Below are positions 36,969 to 48,100 of a stretch of 64,000 nucleotides of DNA, piece after piece. Position 1 is the first letter of the stretch. Every line of letters starts with the position of its first letter. The stretch comes from Gonatopus flavifemur (lineage: Eukaryota; Arthropoda; Insecta; Hymenoptera; Dryinidae), in contig JAFFJZ010000001.1 of assembly GCA_018340375.1 (NCBI GenBank), forward strand, positions 48,476,001 to 48,540,000, given 5' to 3'. The translations under genes were made by a program, and so were the position numbers. Below the pieces are notes generated by a model. That model worked only from the letters and a program-made list of their open reading frames with translations, did no database searches and was not told where the DNA came from.

Positions 36969-38091
36969 CACGAAAAAAAAAATGGAGAAATTTACCGTAT
37001 AGGATGACAACGCGTCGCTTCGAGTCTTTAAGGGGCTATATATAGTTAAGAGGCGTAAAAAAGCGATTTTTCAAGAATTTTTCCTGAGAAGACAGTTGAA
37101 TTGATTATTGTAAAAATTTGGACACATATTGAGATAAGTTTCAACTGTATTTCAACATTTTTTATTTGTGAGAATAATAATTTTGAGAGCTGTTATAGCT
37201 GATCTCCAGAAGCTCCTCTAAAAAAAGTGCTTTGCGGTGACCACGATATCTCGGGACTGAATCTTTTAAAATGAAAAAACTAAACGGATTTCGTTAGAGT
37301 AATGTATAATCTAGTAATCAATCGAAGGAATTAGCAAAATAAAATTTTTTGATGAAATGGCGGCTTCTGAAAGAATAACATCGATTCTTCACCAAAATTT
37401 TGGCCTTAAATTGTTCATAAAAAAAAAAAAATATCAATCGGTGAGAAAAAACCTTCGAATAATTACTAAGAAAATATAGTCAACAAGCTTGTGTCAACGA
37501 GACCTGAGACTGGTCGGTTCAACCATTTCCGAGAAATTTTGGTCACCGACTTCAAAAACACAGTTCGGAGAAAAACGCATCCAAAGTTTCAAAAGCACTT
37601 GACATCCCCAACAGAATCAAGATCTCCAAATGTTCTTCAGACGTTCACGTACGTTCGCTGAATGTTCCTTGAACGTAGAAATGTCCCTGAGTCTATGGAA
37701 CGTTCGTTGAATGTGTATTGAACGTTTGGCAGCCATGTTGCTCTGTTGGGGATAGAGTAAACAATTTTTTTAAATATGTGTGTAATTTGGACAACAATCG
37801 CCGAATTGACTTGAAATTTTCTTTGTGTATATTTCAATGTATACACATAACGAAAATGAAATAAAAAAAAAAATCGATGTTTTCAAAATTGTAACTGTAA
37901 GTATGTAACCCCTTAAATGGGAATCTTTACAAAATATATTGTCGAATTCTTCACATTATAAGTCAAAAATAGATTTTTCTCTGATGATGTGAATTACTTG
38001 ACAAGATATTTTGTAAAAATGTTCATTTAAACGCTTGAAGTGACGCGTTGTCATCCTATACAGCAAATTTCTTCATTTTCTTTTTTCCGTG
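36969..38091. mobile_element. 1.1-kb element with CACGAAAAAA tips and long arms
   Basis: TA on both sides. Terminal arms share GTATAGGATGACAACGCGTC and its complement just inside the tips; inner arms include CAAGATATTTTGTA and AAGGGGCTATATA/AACCCCTTAAATG. Hosts a nested MITE at 37606-37751. No transposase frame. Confidence 0.8.
37606..37751. mobile_element. 146-bp GAACGTTC MITE nested in the 1.1-kb element
   Basis: Tips CCCCAACAGA and CTCTGTTGGGG, flanked by AT on both sides. Interior iterates GAACGTTCGTTGAATGT-like words. Confidence 0.75.
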
Positions 38092-38098
38092 TAGCTGT

Positions 38099-38217
38099 CC
38101 CAGGTAGAAATTTCCCTGATGGAAAAGTGACCCTGTCCGGGCCCTATGCGGGCCCAGATCCAACTAGACAGGGCCTGAACAGGGCCAGGAATGGTCTGAT
38201 TCGCATTTCCACCCGGG
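38099..38217. mobile_element. 119-bp GC-rich MITE, CCCAGGTAGAAATTTCC tip
   Basis: Right tip GCATTTCCACCCGGGG. Interior GGGCCCTATGCGGGCCC and CAGGGCCTGAACAGGGCC are palindromic words. Of the CCCTGGTAGAAAT group. Confidence 0.6.
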
Positions 38218-39285
38218 GTGAGAAATGAGGATTACTTTTCAAAAAAGTGAATTTTTCCTTCGTCATTGTATTTTGATGGGACATTCAAAGGATTCTTTTC
38301 GCAAACTTAGCATTTTTTTCTAGTATTAATTTCCTCTACGTCGGTACTCGACTGGTTTTTTTTCAGAAAAATACAAAAGTACATTAAGAAACATGAACAC
38401 AAAATTATAGCTGTTTTTATTTTATGAACATTGATTCCATAGAAATTAACATAATTTTTCTCATCTTGAAATTATTCCTTCTAATCAACCAATTATGTTA
38501 CACGTTGTCACAAAAAATCCACAAACATTCTTCATCATCATCGAATTTCACAAATGTAAAATCACAATACCTTCCAAAATCAAACAAAATTTCAGCTTCA
38601 TGCAATTAAGAACACCTTGTGAATTATATTCATTTCGTTAGAACGACTACTAATCTTGAAAACATTTCCCACTTCGGTACCCTTTATTCTTGATATTATT
38701 AAATCGGTACATTTCCTCGACCAATCCACCTTTCAGAGATTACGTGTTGCTGTTTTTTTTTTGTTGGAATTAGAAAAGATAGATAGTTCATATTGACACG
38801 ACCAAAAACCTTATTTCCTTGAGAGGATTATTCTTAAGTAGAATTTCTTCCAAGTTTTTCGGCCCCGAGGGGAGCCAGTGGCAAGCTTTGGGAAAACTTC
38901 GTTAATTAAATCTTGCACACGTACACAGTCAAATACTCGTACAAGTTAGTATGTGTGGGAAGCAAAGGGGCCGAGTGTACGCTCCTTTGTACTCCCGTTG
39001 AAAACAGGCTGTGGAACAACGGTGGAACAAGATTCTATTCCTCCAACACTCGGAAAGTACACGGAAGGTAAACATATACAATACAAATACAAATTCACGA
39101 ATTACAATACTACGCTCGTGAGCAAGTGGTTTATTGTTATGCAGTCGGTTTTTGTTTTTCGAACAGTCGCCCTTTCGAACGTGATGATGAATTTTTGAGT
39201 ATCTGCGCAAAGCATGACATTTTCAATCGATGAAACGTGTGTGACTATTTATTTGTACTCTCTGGTTTTAGATTTTTTTAATATA
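38218..39285. other. Gene-free stretch
   Basis: AT-rich. The frames at 38929-39210 (minus) and 38953-39198 (plus) overlap each other and neither shows a domain. Confidence 0.35.
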
Positions 39286-39869
39286 CCCATGCAGGTATTG
39301 CCAAGACTGAAAGAAAACCCAAGCTTGTCCCAAGGTTGGCACATGTGTCAGAAACAAACCTCCGTGAAGAACAATTGGCCCAATATTGTCCCATGGTTGT
39401 CCCGTTGTTCCCAATGGATAGTCAGTCATGGTATATTTGTTAATATTTTTGAAATGGGCACTACATTTGGTCCAAGTTTGGCACAAGTGTAAAAATCGAG
39501 CATCCGTTGAGAACAATTGTGCCAATATTGCCCACATGAGTGGCACAATGTTTATAAATATTGACTGAATTTTGAATTTACAATGGCTGAAGCCCAGTCT
39601 TGTCACATTTTTTCTATCGTTTTAAGATAATTCATGTACGGTATTCTGAGGGAGGAAGTCATGAATTGAAATATGAATCAATTACTTTTTTCATCCTTAT
39701 CTGCGATCAAAGAAGCATTGATTGATGCTTGGTGAATGAATTGGACCGGGCCTAGCAAAACCACGGGCCCAAGCCTGGGCCAAGTTTGGTAGATTGTTCA
39801 AGACAGGTCTCGGCAGGTCTTGTGCCAGGCTTGGTCCATTGTTGGGCCATTGGCCCATACACACATGGG
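39286..39869 (+). mobile_element. CCCATGCAGG element, short copy
   Basis: Same ends and order as 31148-31988, with TA on both flanks. About 85-90% alike by eye; lacks one internal block. Confidence 0.85.
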
Positions 39870-40399
39870 TATATATTCAACACAAATGTTGGAAATTGAT
39901 AATATGGAATGTGGAAAAGAAGAAAAAGTATAAAATTGTTGAGTTGTGTAAAAACGCGACAGTAAATGTTCCATTGTTTGTTGATGGTTCGTTTGCGATA
40001 AGACCTCCCAAAATTCCGACAGCTGCAATTTACGACATTTGAGCGTATAATTTTTTTTTCGAATAACAAACAGGAATCCTGTATCAAACGAATCCAAAAT
40101 TCCATTAAACGCAAGAGAAAATTGTGTTGACAAGGACTACTATGTTACTGATTTGTCTGTGGATGGGAGAGTAAATTTGACAAAGGAATTAATTAACTTG
40201 CCAGATTTGACAGTGGAACTGAACAGAAAATTGTAGAGATTGAATGAATGATTGGAAGTCAAATATGGATACATAAACTTGTTTTGAACGTGAATTTCAA
40301 ACCGGAGACTATCACAGGTAATGAATAAATATATCATAGAGAAATTTGATTACAAAGAAGCTTTTTAGAATGTTTGTTGTAAAAAATATCACGTCATAA

Positions 40400-40830
40400 C
40401 CCAAGTAGCACAGCAGGTTATGAATGCTGAGAAGGTTCTTAGAAGTTCTGTGATCATTCTCAGAATCATCGGATGAGACTGTTTCGAATAAGTATGTTTT
40501 ATGCACATTCTTAGAATGTCTTTTTCGAATTCATCCAAAACAGTCTCACCTGCACATTCTATGCATGATCATAGAACGAACGGAAAATGTTTGAAAACTT
40601 CTTGTGCTACTTGCACAGAAAAAAAAACTATCTTGTATCAAGAAAATATTGTTTTCGTTATATATGAAACACGGATTGTCTCAGTTCAATGCAATTTGCT
40701 TTGAATCAAGAATTTTGTTTTTTCCTGTTTTTGATTCAAAGCAAATTGCATTGAACTGAGACAATCCGTGTTTCATATATAACGAAAACAATATTGTCTT
40801 GATACAAGATAGTTTTTTTTTCTGTGTGGG
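40400..40830. mobile_element. ATTCTnAGAAT element with CCCAAGTAGCACAG tips
   Basis: Left tip CCCAAGTAGCACAG; right tip CTTGTGCTACTTG, cut by the hairpin at 40614-40826 and continuing as GG then TAAT. Flanks TAA on both sides. Interior iterates CATTCTTAGAATG-type palindromes; a related fragment lies at about 42895-43110. Confidence 0.75.
40614..40826. mobile_element. 213-bp near-perfect hairpin MITE
   Basis: Arms 40614-40709 and 40731-40826, 96 bp each, differ at a single base (AAGAAAATATT against AAGACAATATT in the same orientation). Loop of 21 bases, GAATTTTGTTTTTTCCTG-like. Tips CACAGAAAAAAAAACTATC. TG on both flanks. Very young or under conversion. Confidence 0.93.
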
Positions 40831-41635
40831 TAATGTTGGAAAATCTACAGAATCTATCAGGGAAAACTTTTCAGGAGATCGATCCGACTTCCGTCAGAGA
40901 AAATGTTTCAAGATTAGTATGAGCTAGAGTGTCGTGTAAAGGTTCCTTAGGTTCGGTTCGTCGATGAGTATAACTTACCAAACTCAGCTGCAATCGTTTC
41001 AAATGCCAATACCGGCATGACAGGGCTGTCAGTGGGCCATTGAAACGCCAATGATAATTGTCTGTAGGGAAAAGATGGAATAGAAGCACACGGAGAGAAG
41101 TATACGGTAACCATTACTAGAAGGAATAGGAAGTCGGTGACAGATGTTCCAAAATTGTAATAAGTACTATTCAAAATCGAAGTAAGTGCGATAAAATGTT
41201 TACGTTACCATGGGAACGATAGGTTAACATCGTAATGATCACCAAATCGCGAGTCAGCACTCAATTCTTATCCTAAAGTCGGGATGAGAACTAGAGCGAA
41301 TGGTAATCAATCTCATACACTTTTCTCAGTGCACATTCCGGTTGATACTGAAAAAATTTGCACAGAATATTCTCCAGATTATACTGGGGGTTTGTTATGC
41401 CATAATAGATTATAGGTTCAATTTTTTGAATATCATCAACAAAAATAAAATACGCTCATACGTGATCACACAGATTAACATAAACGAAATAATACGGACG
41501 AAATAAAATATAAAAGAACATTTTTCGATAAAACAACCCACGAAAACTACAGATGTTCCCCTGGACCAGTAAATCCCACTAAATAAAGGAAATACCGAAA
41601 GAAAGGCGTGAAACCGAAAAACATAATTACATATA
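40831..41635. other. Gene-free stretch
   Basis: CACGGAGAGAAGTATACGG near 41088 may be a lone MITE tip. Short frames overlap on the minus strand at 40871-41174 without a domain. Confidence 0.35.
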
Positions 41636-41924
41636 CACACAGGGCGCGTCAAAATAAACTTTGACCCTTCCAAGGGGTGATTGGTGGGGCGAAACCAAGA
41701 TACCTCTGGTGAAGCGCTGTAGAATAATGCTTCGTTCCAGAGCAAACTACGACCTATACTCATCGATCACTGCAGTATTTGATGTATCCATCATTCGGAA
41801 ATGGTTAACTTATTTCTTCTATAACTAAAAAACTGAATTTTCTGAATATTCTATCAGAGGAAAAAGTTTCTTGGTCTTGCTTCGAGAATCATCCCTTGAA
41901 AAGTGTATTTTTGATCACCCTGTG
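41636..41924. mobile_element. 289-bp element with CACAGGG tips
   Basis: Left CACAGGGCGCGTCAAAATAA, right TATTTTTGATCACCCTGTG, with further pairing CCTTCCAAGGGGTGATT/AATCATCCCTTGAAAAG. TA lies within a few bases of each end. The CACAGGGTG tip is of the Tc1/mariner superfamily style. Confidence 0.65.
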
Positions 41925-42351
41925 GGTATATGACTTATTGTGGATAGCTAGATTTGACTGTATCGTTAACTAAAGCCAATAAAATTGGTGTATTTAATCG
42001 ATAATACTGCCATCAAATACAGCGCATGTAGTACACGAACGCCTGCCTGCCTACATTATCGGAAATATCATCAGTATTCCCAGAGAACATTATTACGGGA
42101 TGTTATTTGAAACCACATAACGCGAAGTAACAAATTATGTAACACCGAAGTCACGTGTGAGACACATGTGACTCATTTACGTGACGATTTGAAGTACCAT
42201 GTTATACCTTATTAGATGATTTTCATATGCAACGAGTTTACATATTATGTTCAGTGTTACAAATACATCACCTTTACAGCACAGAACATCCAATTAACCT
42301 CAGGAGAAGTTGAATGGAAATCCTGGACGTCTGTAGGATGTCCTCGTACTT

Positions 42352-42889
42352 CCCTGCTGAAAATGCCAAGCAAATCCGGAAGAAAAATATTTGTCAGGAT
42401 TTGATCGGTTTTTTCCCAAAAAATCCGGTCAAAAACTGACAAAATTTCTACAAGGTTTCGTCCGGAATCACCAATTTGGAATATCCAATTAACAACTGAC
42501 AAAAATTTGTCTGCCAGGTTTTCACACACGGAAAAAATAATTTAGCTGCAGCAGCTAAGTGGCTAGCACGGTCACGGGCAGCCATTAAATTAGCTCCTGC
42601 AGCTAAATTTGAGCTGTTACCGCAAATAAATTGACTACAAATGCAAATTTTTTTGCTGTAACAGCTAAAATTTAGCTGCAGGAGCTAATTTAATGGCTGT
42701 CCGTGTCCGTGCTAGCTACTTAGCTGTTGCAGCTAAATTATTTTTTCCGTGCAGGATGTTACAATTTGGTGATTCCGGACAATACCAGGTAAAAGTTCTG
42801 TCAGTTTTTGACTGGATTTCCTGGAAGAAAGACTGATCAAATCCTGACAATCATTTTTTGCCCGGATTTGCCTGGCATTTTCAGCAAGG
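42352..42889. mobile_element. CCTTGCTGAAAATGCC palindrome, host of AGCT MITE copy 2
   Basis: Outer arms CCCTGCTGAAAATGCCAAGC and GCCTGGCATTTTCAGCAAGG; further paired words (CAAATCCGG, GATTTGATC, AAAACTGACA, GGAATCACCAA). Interrupted at its centre by 42527-42751. Confidence 0.8.
42527..42751. mobile_element. 225-bp AGCTGCAGCT MITE, copy 2
   Basis: Identical length and layout to 16787-17011. Flanks are CA on both sides (42525-42526, 42752-42753), a variant of the TA target. Confidence 0.93.
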
Positions 42890-42894
42890 TTCCC

Positions 42895-43110
42895 ATGTAA
42901 CCTTGTTAATATTTTTTTATAATATTCCCACAACATTCGTGGCATAATATTCTGAAAATATTTGAAACAGTCTCATTCAAACATTCTGAGAATGTGCGTA
43001 GAATATATTCGCACGTCATAAGAATCCCCTCGGATTATCCGAATATCCTCAACGTATATTCTTAGAACATTTTCAGAACGTGCTCGTGTTGCCTGGATTA
43101 TTGGGTATAC
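42895..43110. repeat. ATTCTGAGAAT-rich repeat
   Basis: Words CATTCTGAGAATG, ATTCTTAGAAC and right end GTGTTGCCTGGATTATTGGG recall the element at 40400-40830. Left end unclear. Confidence 0.45.
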
Positions 43111-43172
43111 GTATACATGTAACAAAGTTACATGATTTGTGACTTCTGTGTAAGTAGCAGTCACATATGCTG

Positions 43173-44012
43173 CATGGAGGAAAAAAAATGGCTGGGAAAG
43201 CGAAATCTGATTTTGCTGAAGCAGCAAACTTTTTGCTATCACGGCAATCTGTTTGCCATCATAGCAATCTTGCTAGCTATGGCAGCGAATTTTTAGCTGT
43301 GGCAGCAAAAAATGTTGACTTCTCAAGCAAAATTTCTTTGCTATTTTATACTGGGCGATTCGAAATTGCCATACACTTTTTCGAGAACAGATCCTTGATA
43401 AAATTCTGGAACGATTTTCATCTGCAATATTCTGAGCTGATCCTTGAGATCCGGAGATATCAGCATTTTTTGATTTTTCGAAAAATCTAAATATCTTGGA
43501 AGAACCATATCTTTGACATCTGAACTCAACATCATTTTTTAAGTCAGATCACGGGGTATCCCTGAAAAAAATGGAACTAATTTAGCTTCCTTCGTTGTGG
43601 AGTTACAGCGATTTGAACTTGTTGAATTCAGACCGACTGAAATGCAAAAAATTTCAAACCGCTATAACTCCTCAGCGAAAAACGCTAAATCAGTTTTATT
43701 TTTTTCCAGGAATCCCTCGTGATCCGATATTTGGATTTTTCGAAAAATCAAAAACTGCTCATATCTCCAGATCCAAGGATCAGCTCAGAATATTCCGGAC
43801 CAAAATCGTTTCAAAATTTCATCAAGAATCTGCTCTCAAAAAAGTGTACGACAATTCCGAATCAGCCAGTATATAATACGGAAATTTGCTGAAGGGGTTG
43901 GCATTTTATGCTGCCACAGCTAAAAAATCGCTATCATGGCTAACAAGATTGCTTAAGATCAAGACAGGAAAATTAAATTTCCATGTCACAACAAATTTCT
44001 CTCCTCTCCGTA
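43173..44012. mobile_element. GCTG-rich MITE split by a nested element
   Basis: Left CATGGAGGAAAAAAAATGG, right tip near ATTTCTCTCCTCTCCGTA. The TTTGCTATTTTATA|TATAATACGG core, intact in 53116-53485, is cut here at 43351. Confidence 0.7.
43351..43869. mobile_element. 519-bp nested element, CTGGGCGATTCG tips
   Basis: Tips CTGGGCGATTCGAAATTG and CAATTCCGAATCAGCCAG; TA on both sides. Long arms pair TGATCCTTGAGATCCGGAGA with TCTCCAGATCCAAGGATCA, and AGTTACAGCGATTTGAA with TTCAAACCGCTATAACT. Confidence 0.85.
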
Positions 44013-44164
44013 TGGTTACAATGTTAATATATAGTCGTTCAACAATATTAACAATATTCTGCTACTTGATGTGACGGTTTAATTTCGATCGCTATCAACT
44101 GGGATGGGGAATTGATAATTTCACTGATAGTTGGTATCAGGAATGATGATTTTTCAGATAGTAC

Positions 44165-44850
44165 TTGAATTAATACTTTCATTGAATGTTACTGAAGTTT
44201 GAATCGTTCGTTAAGTTTGTTCGTTTGTTTGAACCGTTTATTGAAACGAATTTGTTGATGAATAATCAAATACTTAACAGGGCATATCATAAGGGTTAGT
44301 TCTGACTGAAAAGTTATTTCGAAAAGAAAAAGGGAAACTTCTGAAATTTATTCTGAAACAATAAGACTTTATGCCAAAAGTAAAATTAGGGAAGTATCTC
44401 CCACAGCACCACAGTCCCAGAAGAATTCTCAAAGAATCCATAGAGAACCCAATCAATACAATCAGAATTCCTTATGAATTTTTCTGAGACTGTAGTGCTT
44501 TGTGGGATCGAATAATTCAAGAAATACTTGTCACACAGATGTTTTCTGTTTTTTTCTTTTTTCAATCGAGTGTTCACCGTTTCGGTTAGTTCTTGAATTT
44601 CCCTAGAATATTCCCTGATACTTAATTGTTGAAGTCCCAAACCTTCGCAGTATATTTTTCAAATGATCTTCCTAGTTCCAAAGGATCAATTTGATGAGAT
44701 AAATAAAGATGATTCATCAAATTTTGTGGGTTTGAATTTTCGTTTCGTTTTTATAAACCATTCAAATTTCAACAGTATTTTATTGATAGCTGATATTCAA
44801 ATCAATGACTCCATTAATAATAGTAAAATTAATCAATTGGACCAATTATG
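44165..44850 (+). repeat. Dispersed duplicated segment, copy B
   Basis: The left part resembles 33020-33110, the middle 28163-28720, and the right (GATGATTCATCAAATTTTGTG) 33150-33230. The 62-codon frame at 44663-44851 lies in it; since the segment is repetitive I do not call it a gene. Confidence 0.5.
44397..44507. mobile_element. About 110-bp MITE, TCCCACAGCACCACAGTC tip
   Basis: Right tip GACTGTAGTGCTTTGTGGGA. Inner words AGAATTC..GAATTC are mirrored. The corresponding point in copy A (near 28426, AAAGCATCGAATAA) has no insertion. Confidence 0.75.
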
Positions 44851-44912
44851 AACTGATTAAATAATGTATTCATCATTGATACCATTTTTCTGTCAACTAA
44901 CTTGAAAATTTA

Positions 44913-45073
44913 CACTGCAAAAAGGTTGCATTAATAGTTAACAAATATCAGTTTGGAACTATTAATATATTACATTTCACATGAAGACGATAGATTCTCT
45001 TTGAAGTTATGCTACATTAGAGTGGATTTCAAATTGATATATGTTAACTATTAACGTAATTCTTTTTACAGTG
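44913..45073. mobile_element. 161-bp MITE, CACTGCAAAAAGG tips
   Basis: Tips CACTGCAAAAAGGTTGCATT and AACGTAATTCTTTTTACAGTG; TA on both flanks; TTAATAGTTAACA mirrored. Confidence 0.85.
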
Positions 45074-45203
45074 TATAATTCTGCAAATAGCCAACACTAA
45101 AATCAATCACTTCGTTATCAACCGAAACTAAGATTCATAATTTCTCCGATAGCACTGGAATTGATGATTTTACCGATAGTTTATATTTGAATCAATGATT
45201 TTA

Positions 45204-45427
45204 CACCGAGAAAAAGGTTTATTTATAGTTAACAGACGTACGTTTGCTTATGGGGAAATAAATGTTGGTTTGAATCAAATATATTCTGTTAATAATAAAC
45301 AAGCGATATTTAGTGGAAATAATAAATCATATTTGACAGAACCATGATCGATTTCCATGAAATCAATATTTATTTCCCCATAAGCAAATATAAGTTTGTT
45401 AACTATAAATAAACCTTTCTCTCAGTG
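45204..45427. mobile_element. 224-bp MITE, CACCGAGAAAAAGG tips
   Basis: Tips CACCGAGAAAAAGGTTTATT and AATAAACCTTTCTCTCAGTG; TA on both flanks. Arms of about 65 bp including TTGCTTATGGGGAAATAAAT and complement. Confidence 0.87.
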
Positions 45428-47340
45428 TACTGGAAAAAAAAGAAAATATCATTCAAATGAAAATTTGTCGATAGAAACAACAGAACCAGAATAACACGAT
45501 AACTTCAACCGAAAAACCTGTTCTCTCGAATATGAAACACATAAAATATTTCCAGAACGATATTATTAGGTATCTCATACGCATTCAAATATTGGAAACA
45601 TACGGAAAGTGTCTTCTGCGAGCATCGCAGCGGGAGACATTTGAATTAACAGTAATATAGAAATTGGAACATCTTGAGAGTAGTGAAGGTTATTTGCTTT
45701 GTAAATGGGAAACAACGTGAAAGGGAAAGAGAGTGAGAGAAAAAAAAAGAAAGAGCCGTATATTGTGTATAAGTAAAGACTTTGAACTAGGTATTAACGA
45801 GCTTTCCTTATCTTCTTTTACCATCGTAATGTCGCTGACAACCGTAGAAAGGGTGGTTAATTAAGATCAAAGTCTTTGTCTGCAATATTCAGATAGACAT
45901 TCCACGCTCACAGATATCCTCCTCAGTCTCCTCGTTGTGCCGTTCGCAATCGTTCTAGCGATGCAAAGATCAAAGGTAAAAGGGGAAACACTTTTGGGGC
46001 GTATCACAAATTTCTATGGTTGAATGCGCAAGGTGGGTTGCTTTCGGTGGAATCTATAAAAGCGGACTAACCTGATCCTATTTCAAAAACAAATTAAAAG
46101 TTCAAAAACAAACGCGAAAGATTTTTAACGAACGATCCTAATAATAATACGACGAATTGAAGATACCGCTACCATTCGTTTTTATTGATTTTATGAAATA
46201 TCATATGAAGAACAATGAAGAATGAAAACCTATATAAGCTCGATATAGAGTTTAATATATTTCTTTTCACGAACGTTGCGATTTAGGAAATATAATATCG
46301 ACGTATTTACGAGGGCGCGAATAGCGAACGTGACGAGAGATAGAGGAATTGTGTCGTTGATGATCAATTATATTAAATATATAGCAGCGAAAATTATTTC
46401 CAGTGGTGACCTGCTGTTCAATGGTTAGTCCTTCTGTGGTGTGTAAGTGGAATTATCGGACCATACGATTGAGAATATTCTGGATGACGGAATTGCGGTG
46501 AGATAACTGAATATTTGGGGATAACAAATCCTGAATCGATCGACTCATATTTGAACGGTTTAATTTATGGATTTATAGAAAATAATGGTATTTGGCATCG
46601 ATAATGATTTTACCGTGAAATACGGTGTTTGTTGGAACGTCAATAATGTGTGTATATTTCTATTCCCTAAATATTCTTGAATAAAGAACTCGCTTTGGAC
46701 TTTTATCGCGAGGAACACGGAAAATTGTTACTCGAGTAGCAGAAGATTCAACAATAAGGAGGAACATTTTAAATATTTTATTTAATAAATTTACCATTCA
46801 TTGTTATGCACTTGATAGGAAATTGTATTGAAATTTCTTCCCCCTGTAATATACATTCTCCAACTTCCTGGAGTATTTCAGAGCTAATAAAATGATTTTC
46901 ATGAAAGGAACCGATAAATTGAAAGAATTTATCTTTGAAATCAAACTTGGGGAATTCTGTCGAAGCTCTTGAATCAATATCGTTTGTTAAATCACCTGTT
47001 GAAGGAAGTCTAACAAGTGCTGCAGGAGTTCACGTTCTCCTTTGAGCTCCGATGAAGATTGTTCTAAAAAAACATTTGGGAAGACGTATATAATGTGAGA
47101 AGTTGTTTTAGGGCTGTACGTAAACCGAGCGGCAGAGGTTATTGGTATTCATTCGACTAATCAGCGCAGCCCATCTGTCCTGAGTCATTTCTGTTCAGTG
47201 ATTGATGGGTTGAAATTAGTTGGAACATGTGTATTTACATCGATTTTGAATAAGACTATACCCTGGCGAACACCATCCCTTAGATACTATTATATACCAA
47301 CAAAGTGAGGAGAAATCCTGGAAAATAGTAGGGAATAATA
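45428..47340. other. Gene-free stretch, unique-looking
   Basis: No inverted repeats or frames over 60 codons. The part at 45600-46500 is less AT-biased and looks single-copy, so it may be regulatory or untranslated; nothing in it can be assigned. Confidence 0.35.
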
Positions 47341-48100
47341 TGGCAATGACAAAAGCACACGTTATTTCCAATGGTTTCATTGAAGATTTACTAGAAGTTT
47401 CTCATAATCCAGCAAATTTTCTCTGAAAATTCAGGAAAAAGTGGCTGTGAAAAATTACGCACAGTTTCTGAATTTTCAGAAAAAAAATTACCTCACAGGG
47501 TGAATTACCGAAGAATTTATCGATAAATTCGTCGATTTCCATAACAGTGAAGAGATGTACGATTTCTTGTCAAAATTTCATAGAATTAACGAGCTATTTA
47601 TCCACTCCAATGAAAAGAGTAATTGAATAGTTTTGAAAAATGCAATTCACAAAGGAATCAATTCAAATCCCTTGCGTGAATGGAAATGGATCAACAGCAA
47701 GTCCAATTTTGGACCAATTTAGCATCAGATTTCATTCATTCGTGGAAATCAACAGCTTTCAACTACAAAGTATAGCGTATCAAACGTTTATACATACACA
47801 TTACAATGTTACAATTTCCATGAAATTACCTTATTATCTTGAATATAGACTTGGTGTGTTCAAAATACCAGACTTCGATGAATTGCAATGTTCAATTTCC
47901 GTTTGAACCTGTTGGTGTAAAAAATATCGATGGAATATGGATCTTGATCGCTTATCGATATTTCATGTACGGATTGGTACCTGGATGCTTCCAGCAAGAC
48001 CTAACAATGAATTTCACGTATGGCATGGGATTGAAATGTTACTTTGATTCAAGAATCACTCAACGTGCAAAAAAGTCCCTACTTGCAAAGTAATTCTTCA
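47341..48100 (+). pseudogene. Frame-broken protein-like sequence, family unknown
   Basis: Successive plus-strand frames look coding but need frame changes: ENSGKSGCEKLRTVSEFSEK (about 47428), EEFIDKFVDFHNSEEMYDFL (about 47512), then 47640-47906 with MKLPYYLEYRLGVFKIPDF, then 47839-48093 with GLVPGCFQQDLTMNFTYGMG. I cannot name a family. Either a decayed gene or several exons of a diverged one; consensus splice sites were not convincing. Confidence 0.25.

Noticed and set aside
39752..40133. Overlapping 120- and 111-codon minus frames
   Set aside because: Half of each is the CCCATGCAGG element end; the rest shows no domain, and the two overlap in different frames.
40614..40826. Canonical microRNA precursor
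   Set aside because: The 96-bp nearly perfect arms are far longer than an animal pre-miRNA and the locus has MITE tips with TG flanks; a long-hairpin siRNA source is the more fitting possibility.
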